A stretch of 15,057 nucleotides of DNA, taken from positions 1-15,057 of the forward strand of contig JAIXTZ010000153.1 of assembly GCA_027483745.1 (NCBI GenBank). The letters are read 5' to 3'. This DNA comes from Lysobacteraceae bacterium. GTDB lineage: Bacteria; Pseudomonadota; Gammaproteobacteria; Xanthomonadales; Xanthomonadaceae. Of the stretch, positions 14,661-15,057 are shown in pieces (position 1 is the stretch's first letter; every line of letters starts with the position of its first letter). The notes beneath the pieces are model-generated. The model saw only the letters and a list, made by a program, of their open reading frames with translations, ran no database searches and was not told the origin of the DNA. The position numbers were made by a program, and so were the translations under genes.

Positions 14661-14672
14661 GCGCGTATTCTA
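14661..14672 (-). promoter_or_regulatory. Candidate -10 box placing the nfuA transcript start at its ATG
   Basis: On the minus strand TAGAAT (14672-14667) matches five of six -10 consensus positions. It is followed by six bases and then ATG 14660, so the predicted +1 is the A of the start codon. The -35 region is not convincing. The same AT-rich island reads TATTCT (14665-14670) on the + strand, where it might help the divergent dehydratase gene. Confidence 0.4.
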
Positions 14673-14755
14673 TGCGCCCGCGCGCTTCGCCCGCGTCGAG
14701 CCGCCGTCACGCGACATCGCCCGACGCCCACGCCGCCCTGCCCGATGGACCTGCC

Positions 14756-15057
14756 ATGACGACCCTCGCCGAACTCGCCGCCGCCCGCTGCACGCCGCTC
14801 CGCGGCGCCGAACACCAGCTTTCGCCGGAGCGCATCGCCGCGCTGCTGGCCCTGCTGCCGACCGGCTGGCGACTGATCGACGACGGCCCGGCCATCGAAA
14901 AGACCTTCCGCTTTCCGGACTACCACCGGACGATGGCTTACGTGAACGCGCTGGCCTTCATCGCCCATGCGGAAGACCACCACCCCGACCTCGGCGTGCA
15001 CTACGACCGCTGCGTGGTGCGCTTCTCGACCCACGACGTGGGCGGGCTGTCGATCAA
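14756..15057 (+). CDS. phhB: Pterin-4a-carbinolamine dehydratase, 5' part (3' end outside window)
   Basis: Dehydrates 4a-hydroxytetrahydropterin to quinonoid dihydropterin, recycling the cofactor of phenylalanine hydroxylase. 100 codons are visible; the family is about 100-118 residues long, so only a few are missing. The signature is clear: EDHHPD (E73-D78, with H75 and H76) and the later H93 of STHD supply the His cluster of the active site. GWRL (37-40), FRFPDY and the F-A-H-A segment precede it as usual. The N-terminus LAELAAARCTPLRGAEHQL is typical of bacterial members. ATG 14756 has GGAC (14747-14750) upstream. It diverges from nfuA with 95 bases between. No phenylalanine hydroxylase gene is visible, so a role in pterin recycling is taken from the family. 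Confidence 0.92.
   Translation, partial: MTTLAELAAARCTPLRGAEHQLSPERIAALLALLPTGWRLIDDGPAIEKTFRFPDYHRTMAYVNALAFIAHAEDHHPDLGVHYDRCVVRFSTHDVGGLSI

Noticed and set aside
1..15057. Search by eye for CRISPR arrays, tRNA genes, transposases, phage genes or attachment sites
   Set aside because: None seen. The gene content is chromosomal housekeeping plus efflux, with uniform composition and no sign of recent transfer.

Overview
The window is very G+C-rich DNA, roughly two thirds G+C by eye, with strong third-position G/C bias. It is densely packed with genes. NfuA, an N-carbamoylputrescine amidase, proB-proA and tandem single-haem cytochromes together suggest a Gammaproteobacterium, most likely of the Xanthomonadales/Lysobacterales type. 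That placement is inferred from gene content and protein style, not from a phylogeny. There are no tRNA, rRNA, CRISPR or insertion sequences, and no gene-free stretch exceeds 300 bases.

Left block (1-4356, all + strand): the 3' part of an N-carbamoylputrescine amidase gene (putrescine from agmatine) is followed closely by a TraB/PrgY-type membrane protein. After a 101-base gap come proB and proA, translationally coupled by a GTGA overlap, which make glutamate-5-semialdehyde for proline synthesis. The proB start lies in a short region with several competing hairpins. proA ends head-on against the next operon, and both stop codons sit inside one inverted repeat.

Middle block (4387-12129, all - strand, transcribed right to left): a tripartite-efflux operon in the order membrane-fusion lipoprotein, RND permease 1 (1152 aa), RND permease 2 (1034 aa). 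The permease genes overlap by ATGA. No TolC-type outer-membrane factor and no regulator are encoded beside it. The two permeases are not equivalent. Permease 1 keeps the Asp-Asp/Lys proton-relay signature and carries about 80 extra residues with added hydrophobic segments between TM6 and TM7. Permease 2 has Asp-Asn and Asn instead, and has a polyglycine tract where AcrB has its switch loop. This suggests a heteromeric pump with divided labour and is the most interesting system in the window.

Right block (12290-15057): a divergent promoter region with several small dyads separates the efflux operon from two tandem secreted monohaem c-type cytochromes (+). Their strong terminator hairpin lies inside the 3' end of a convergent gene for an unknown protein with a TonB-like N-terminal anchor (-). 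Next is nfuA (-), an Fe-S carrier whose best -10 box is placed so that the transcript would start at the ATG. Diverging from it is a truncated pterin-4a-carbinolamine dehydratase gene (+) that runs off the end.
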